Source: Actinomycetes bacterium (GTDB lineage: Bacteria > Actinomycetota > Actinomycetes > Propionibacteriales > Propionibacteriaceae). From it: a DNA stretch of 33,150 bases. The stretch covers positions 1-33,150 of the forward strand of contig JAEZZG010000060.1 of NCBI GenBank assembly GCA_023442485.1, in the 5' to 3' direction. Both the position numbers and the translations under genes were made by a program. Shown here one piece after another: positions 29,224 to 33,150 of the stretch. The notes under the pieces are model-generated. The model did no database searches. It saw nothing but the letters and a program-made list of their open reading frames with translations, and was not told the origin of the DNA. Numbering within the stretch: position 1 is the first letter of the stretch; every line of letters begins with the position of its first letter.

Positions 29224-30315
29224 ATGAAACGCTACCGCCTTCTTGCAGCCGCTCTCGCAGGCAGCCTCGCCTTCGCCGGGTGCGCTGCGAATGAACGAGC
29301 CAACAACGGTTCCACCTCTGACACCGGCAGTTCCCTCAGTGGTGAACTCAACGGTGGTGGAGCCTCCTCACAAGGTTCAGCCCAGCAGGCTTGGGTGGCA
29401 AAGTTCCAGACGGATAACCCGAACGTCACCGTCAACTACGACCCGACCGGATCAGGAACCGGGCGAGAGTCATTCCAGTCCGGAGCCTTCAAGTTCGCTG
29501 GCTCAGATCGGGCTTTCACCACCAAGGAAATCTCCTCGGGCAAGTTTGCGGCATGTAAGCCTGGGTCAGGCATCGTCGAATTCCCTGCCTACATCTCCCC
29601 CATCGCTGTCGTCTTCAACATCAAGGGCGTCTCATCGCTGCAGCTTGATGCACAAACGATCGCCAAGATTTTCTCGGGGGCAATCACGACCTGGGACGAC
29701 CCGGCCATCACCGCACAAAACCCTGGGGTGTCGCTGCCGAGTGAACGCATCAAGCCGGTCCACCGTTCCGATAAGTCCGGGACGACGGAGAACTTCACCG
29801 CCTATCTGGCTGCTGCCGCAGGCGACGCATGGAGCCCCGGCACGATCGAGCAGTGGCCCACTGAACTAGGCGGAGAAGGTGCGGCGCAAACGTCCGGCAT
29901 GATCTCTGCAGTACAAAACGGGGTCAACACCATCGGCTATGTGGACGCCTCCCGCGCATCCGGCCTGGGCACGGTAGCGGTCAAGGTCGGTGACGAATAC
30001 GTCTCCTACACCCCTGAGGCCGCCGCCAAGACGGTAGCGTCCTCACCGACTGAAAGCGGACGCAGCGACCATGACTTAGCGATCGCCTTGGACCGTTCCT
30101 CAACCACCGCCGGGGTCTACCCGATCGTGCTGGTCAGCTATCTGATCGGTTGCGAACAGTACCAGGACGCATCTACTGCTCAGCTTGTCAAAGCCTACTT
30201 CCACTGGGTGGTGTCGGCTGAAGGGCAAGCAGCCGGCGCGAAATCTGCCGGATCAGCACCGCTATCTGACGAGCTACGCAAACGCATCACCCCAATGATC
30301 GACGCGATCAAGTAA
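29224..30315 (+). CDS. pstS: Phosphate ABC transporter binding lipoprotein PstS
   Basis: A 363-residue protein from ATG 29224, with AAAAGGGAAGGG upstream. The in-frame start at 29182 would place the signal peptide inside the protein, so it is rejected. The signal has lipobox AFAGC with lipidated Cys20, then a Ser/Gly-rich tether. The phosphate pocket residues fall in GSGTGRESFQSG and DRAFTTKE at the N-lobe, and in HRSDKSGTTENFTAYLAA later, the standard PstS signatures. It binds phosphate outside the membrane and hands it to PstC/PstA. It heads the pstSCAB operon behind a PHO-box-like site. Confidence 0.95.
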   Translation: MKRYRLLAAALAGSLAFAGCAANERANNGSTSDTGSSLSGELNGGGASSQGSAQQAWVAKFQTDNPNVTVNYDPTGSGTGRESFQSGAFKFAGSDRAFTTKEISSGKFAACKPGSGIVEFPAYISPIAVVFNIKGVSSLQLDAQTIAKIFSGAITTWDDPAITAQNPGVSLPSERIKPVHRSDKSGTTENFTAYLAAAAGDAWSPGTIEQWPTELGGEGAAQTSGMISAVQNGVNTIGYVDASRASGLGTVAVKVGDEYVSYTPEAAAKTVASSPTESGRSDHDLAIALDRSSTTAGVYPIVLVSYLIGCEQYQDASTAQLVKAYFHWVVSAEGQAAGAKSAGSAPLSDELRKRITPMIDAIK

Positions 30316-30341
30316 GTCAAGAGTCATTCGACAGGACACCT

Positions 30342-31400
30342 GTGAACACAGCAGATAGCTCTCCGAGCTCAGACACAACCTCCTCCAAGCCAATGGCGGC
30401 GTCATCGTCAGAGGATACCCTCGACGTGGCGCCGCTAGGCGCGGCCACAGCGTCATCCGAGAGCCCTTTCCAAGCTAAGCATCGACGCCGAGGCGATCTA
30501 GCCTTCTCACGCTCGGCACTTAGCGCCGGGCTGATGATCATGGTGACGCTGGCGGCAGTGGCCATCTTTCTCATCGTCCGCAGCCTTCCCGCCTTCGTCG
30601 CCGACTCCGATCAGGCATCGATCCTCAAGACCAGCTTTTGGCCGTACGTTGGGCCGCTGATCTTCGGGACGGTGTGGGTATCGTTGCTGGCTCTCCTCAT
30701 GGCTACCCCCTTAGCCATTGGCGTGGCGTTATTCATCACTCACTACGCACCGCGTCGGCTCTCGGCTGTGCTCGGATACGTCATCGACCTCCTCGCCGCC
30801 GTTCCTTCGGTGGTGTTCGGTTTGTGGGGTATCGGAGCGTTAGCCCCCGCCCTCCAGCCGTACTATGTTCGACTCAACGAGATGTTTAGCGATGTCCCGG
30901 TTCTGTCCTGGTTCTTCGGCGGGGTCGCGTCGGGGACGGGACGGACGATCTTGACGGCGGCGATCGTCCTTACCGTGATGATTCTGCCGATCATGACGGC
31001 GATCAACCGGGAAATCTTCCTGCAGACCCCTGTCCTCCATGAGGAGGCCGCGCTGGCTCTGGGGGCAACCCGGTGGGAAATGATTCGGATGGCGGTGCTT
31101 CCTTTTGGGCGCTCCGGGATGGTGTCTTCGGCCATGCTGGGGCTTGGGCGTGCCCTCGGAGAGACCATGGCGGTGGCGATGGTGTTGTCGGCGACTGGTG
31201 TCGTCCATTTCCAGTTGTTGAATGCCGAGAACCCGTCCACGATCGCCGCCAATATCGCCTTGGCCTTCCCTGAGGCCTACGGCACGAATATCAACGTCCT
31301 GATCGCGACCGGTCTGATCCTCTTCCTCGCCACATTCCTCGTCAACGCCTTTGCCCGCTGGATGGTGTCTCGCCGCCACAACACCGCAAGGAGGCCATGA
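30342..31400 (+). CDS. pstC: Phosphate ABC transporter permease PstC
   Basis: A 352-residue permease starting at GTG 30342 with ACAGGA upstream, 26 bp after pstS. The first ~60 residues are a polar Ser-rich cytoplasmic extension, longer than in most PstC. Six membrane helices follow. Typical sequences are LLAAVPSVVFGLWGIGALAP at the third segment and HEEAALALGATRWEMIRMAV, the EAA loop that contacts the ATPase. The end is LATFLVNAFARWMVSRR. Confidence 0.94.
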   Translation: MNTADSSPSSDTTSSKPMAASSSEDTLDVAPLGAATASSESPFQAKHRRRGDLAFSRSALSAGLMIMVTLAAVAIFLIVRSLPAFVADSDQASILKTSFWPYVGPLIFGTVWVSLLALLMATPLAIGVALFITHYAPRRLSAVLGYVIDLLAAVPSVVFGLWGIGALAPALQPYYVRLNEMFSDVPVLSWFFGGVASGTGRTILTAAIVLTVMILPIMTAINREIFLQTPVLHEEAALALGATRWEMIRMAVLPFGRSGMVSSAMLGLGRALGETMAVAMVLSATGVVHFQLLNAENPSTIAANIALAFPEAYGTNINVLIATGLILFLATFLVNAFARWMVSRRHNTARRP

Positions 31401-32476
31401 TGCGCGTGCGCGTCCACACCCCGTCGGCACAGACCCTGGCCGGGAACGCCTTTCCGTCAGCGACACCTTGGGTGATCCTCGCGGCCTGTGTGATCGTCGC
31501 TGGACTGATCGACGCCCTGCTCGCCGGGGCCAGCTCCGCCAGCTTCTCCCCGATCCGGGCCATCGTGAGCGGGGCCCTGCTCTACGTCCCTGTCATCTAC
31601 GTCATGTCCAGATTCGTCGAAGGGCCGCGCAAGGCTTGTGACCGGCTGATCACCGCCTTGGTGACCGGCGCATTCATCCTCGCAACCATCCCCTTGATTT
31701 CGGTCTTTATCGGGGTGGTCAGCAAGGGCACGGCACGGCTGGACGCCGAATTCTTCACTCACTCGATGCGCAATGTCACCGGGGCTGGCGGCGGGGCGCT
31801 CCACGCGATCGTCGGCACCTTGCTGATCACTCTGGCAGCCACCTTGATCTCGGTGCCGATCGGGCTTCTCTGCGCGATCTACGTCGTCGAGTATGGGCAA
31901 GGCCTACTCAATAAGGTCATCACCTTCTTGGTGGACGTGATGACCGGGATTCCGTCTATCGTGGCGGGGTTGTTCTCCTACGCCGTCTTCGCCCTGATGT
32001 TCGGGCCGGGTGTGCGGTTGGGCATCGCCGGGGCGGTTGCTTTGACGGTGTTGATGGTGCCGGTTGTGGTGCGTTCCAGCGAGGAGATGCTGCGGTTGGT
32101 CCCTCACGAACTGCGCGAGGCATCCTATGCGCTGGGGGTGCCGAAATGGTTGACCATCATCAAGGTTGTGCTTCCGACGGCGCTGGGCGGCATCGTCACC
32201 GGCGTCATGCTCGCTATCGCTCGGGTCATCGGCGAGACCGCTCCGCTGCTGGTGACGGCGGGCTTTACTGCGAGTATGAACTACAGCCTGATCCACGGAC
32301 GAATGCAGTCACTGCCGGTGTTCGTTTATACCCAATACACCAACCAAGGCAACCCCGCCTCCGCCTTCATGGATCGGGCGTGGACGGGGGCGTTACTGCT
32401 GATCATCATCGTGATGACCTTGAATCTTTGTGCGCGATTCATCGCTAAGAAATTCTCTCCGTCAACGAAGCGTTGA
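31397..32476 (+). CDS. pstA: Phosphate ABC transporter permease PstA
   Basis: A 359-residue permease that overlaps the pstC stop by 4 bp (ATGA). Seven or eight hydrophobic segments are present. The EAA-type loop is HELREASYALGVPKWLTIIK. Upstream there is FLVDVMTGIPSIVAGLFSYA, the PstA form of the conserved segment, and the end is AARFI-like CARFIAKKFSPS. The N-terminal pair of helices before the core is typical of actinobacterial PstA. Confidence 0.94.
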   Translation: MMRVRVHTPSAQTLAGNAFPSATPWVILAACVIVAGLIDALLAGASSASFSPIRAIVSGALLYVPVIYVMSRFVEGPRKACDRLITALVTGAFILATIPLISVFIGVVSKGTARLDAEFFTHSMRNVTGAGGGALHAIVGTLLITLAATLISVPIGLLCAIYVVEYGQGLLNKVITFLVDVMTGIPSIVAGLFSYAVFALMFGPGVRLGIAGAVALTVLMVPVVVRSSEEMLRLVPHELREASYALGVPKWLTIIKVVLPTALGGIVTGVMLAIARVIGETAPLLVTAGFTASMNYSLIHGRMQSLPVFVYTQYTNQGNPASAFMDRAWTGALLLIIIVMTLNLCARFIAKKFSPSTKR

Positions 32477-32521
32477 TGTCACCCCGAGTCCTCTCAACGT
32501 CAGAAGCCGATAAGGAAACCC

Positions 32522-33150
32522 ATGTCAAAACGTATCGAAGTCCGCGATCTCAACGTCTACTACTCCTCATTCCGGGCGGTGGCAGATATCGACATGGACA
32601 TTCACCCCAGGTCTGTGACGGCATTGATTGGTCCGTCTGGTTGCGGTAAATCCACCTTCTTGCGAACCCTGAACCGGATGCATGAGGTCATTCCGGGTGC
32701 CAGGGTGACTGGACGGGTGTTGCTGGACGGGGAGGACCTGTATGGCCCGCAGGTCGACCCGGTGTTGGTTCGTCGTCACATCGGCATGGTGTTTCAGCGT
32801 CCGAATCCGTTCCCGACGATGACCATCCGGGAGAATGTGCTGGCCGGAGTGCGGTTGAATAATCGCCGGATCAGCCGCGAGGACGCTGCCGAACTGGTCG
32901 AGCGGTCACTGCGGGGGGCGAATCTGTGGAATGAGGTGAAGGATCGGCTCGACAAGCCGGGGGCGAGTCTGTCGGGTGGACAGCAGCAAAGGTTGTGTAT
33001 CGCGCGCGCAATCGCGGTCTCCCCGGACGTGCTACTCATGGACGAGCCTTGTTCTGCTTTGGACCCGATTTCGACCTTGGCGATTGAAGATTTGATTGAC
33101 GAGTTGAAGGCGACGTACACGATCGTGATCGTCACCCACAACATGCAGCA
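32522..33150 (+). CDS. pstB: Phosphate ABC transporter ATPase PstB (3' end outside the window)
   Basis: The first ~209 residues of a ~255-residue PstB. Walker A is GPSGCGKSTFLRTLNRM, the Q-loop is MVFQRPNPFP, the signature is LSGGQQQRLCIARAI, Walker B is VLLMDEPCSALDP and the H-loop begins VTHNMQQ at the window edge. RP-PFP after the Q-loop is diagnostic for PstB. A GGAAACCC stretch precedes the ATG. It completes the pstSCAB operon. Confidence 0.95.
   Translation, partial: MSKRIEVRDLNVYYSSFRAVADIDMDIHPRSVTALIGPSGCGKSTFLRTLNRMHEVIPGARVTGRVLLDGEDLYGPQVDPVLVRRHIGMVFQRPNPFPTMTIRENVLAGVRLNNRRISREDAAELVERSLRGANLWNEVKDRLDKPGASLSGGQQQRLCIARAIAVSPDVLLMDEPCSALDPISTLAIEDLIDELKATYTIVIVTHNMQ

Overview
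The window looks like chromosomal DNA of a moderately high-GC actinobacterium, probably a host-associated one. It carries an LPXTG wall-anchored protein, a DtxR/IdeR-type iron box, a SenX3/RegX3-PhoU-PstSCAB phosphate cluster and a MurT/GatD-like pair. Propionibacteriaceae or Actinomycetaceae relatives would fit, but the sequence alone does not settle the genus.

Bases 1-1790 are worn. The tail of an LPXTG surface protein and its strong terminator are followed by decayed fragments: an AlbA_2-like piece, a frameshifted helicase/nuclease-like tail, and the 3' third of a FatC/YclO-like siderophore permease. From 1789 to 10968 the theme is iron. There is an intact siderophore ATPase left without its permease and a FetAB-type exporter pair. 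A heterodimeric exporter-fold ABC pair (minus strand) diverges from a FecCD permease, binding lipoprotein and ATPase (plus strand). A 17/19 match to the DtxR box lies between these two arms.

From 10969 to 19650 there is a patchwork of small transport and regulator units mixed with broken genes. It holds an 18-bp minisatellite next to a truncated DUF318-type permease, and an MFS pump divergent from a TetR gene with two mirrored operators. It also holds a methyltransferase-cupin pair, an AraC remnant, a second MFS pump, a CzrA-like ArsR sensor with its own MFS pump, and an internal fragment of another siderophore-binding protein.

From 19650 to 23276 lies a sulfur locus. A CstR-type persulfide sensor and a 58-residue Cys-rich protein (minus) diverge from a CoA-disulfide/polysulfide reductase with a rhodanese domain, followed by a MalY-type C-S lyase. 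Two near-identical ATACCCC-GGGGTAT palindromes lie between them. A MobA-like gene follows on the minus strand.

From 24080 to 26229 a MurT-like ligase and GatD-like amidotransferase overlap in an operon. The GatD-like protein lacks the expected catalytic Cys and His and the glutamine-binding Arg, and the MurT-like protein lacks the usual Asp of the DxSW motif. This is the most unusual thing in the window. From 26359 to the end is the phosphate regulon: phoU divergent from senX3-regX3, then pstS-pstC-pstA-pstB (pstB cut by the window edge), with PHO-box-like 11-bp repeats before phoU/senX3 and before pstS. No CRISPR array, tRNA, rRNA or complete insertion sequence was seen.
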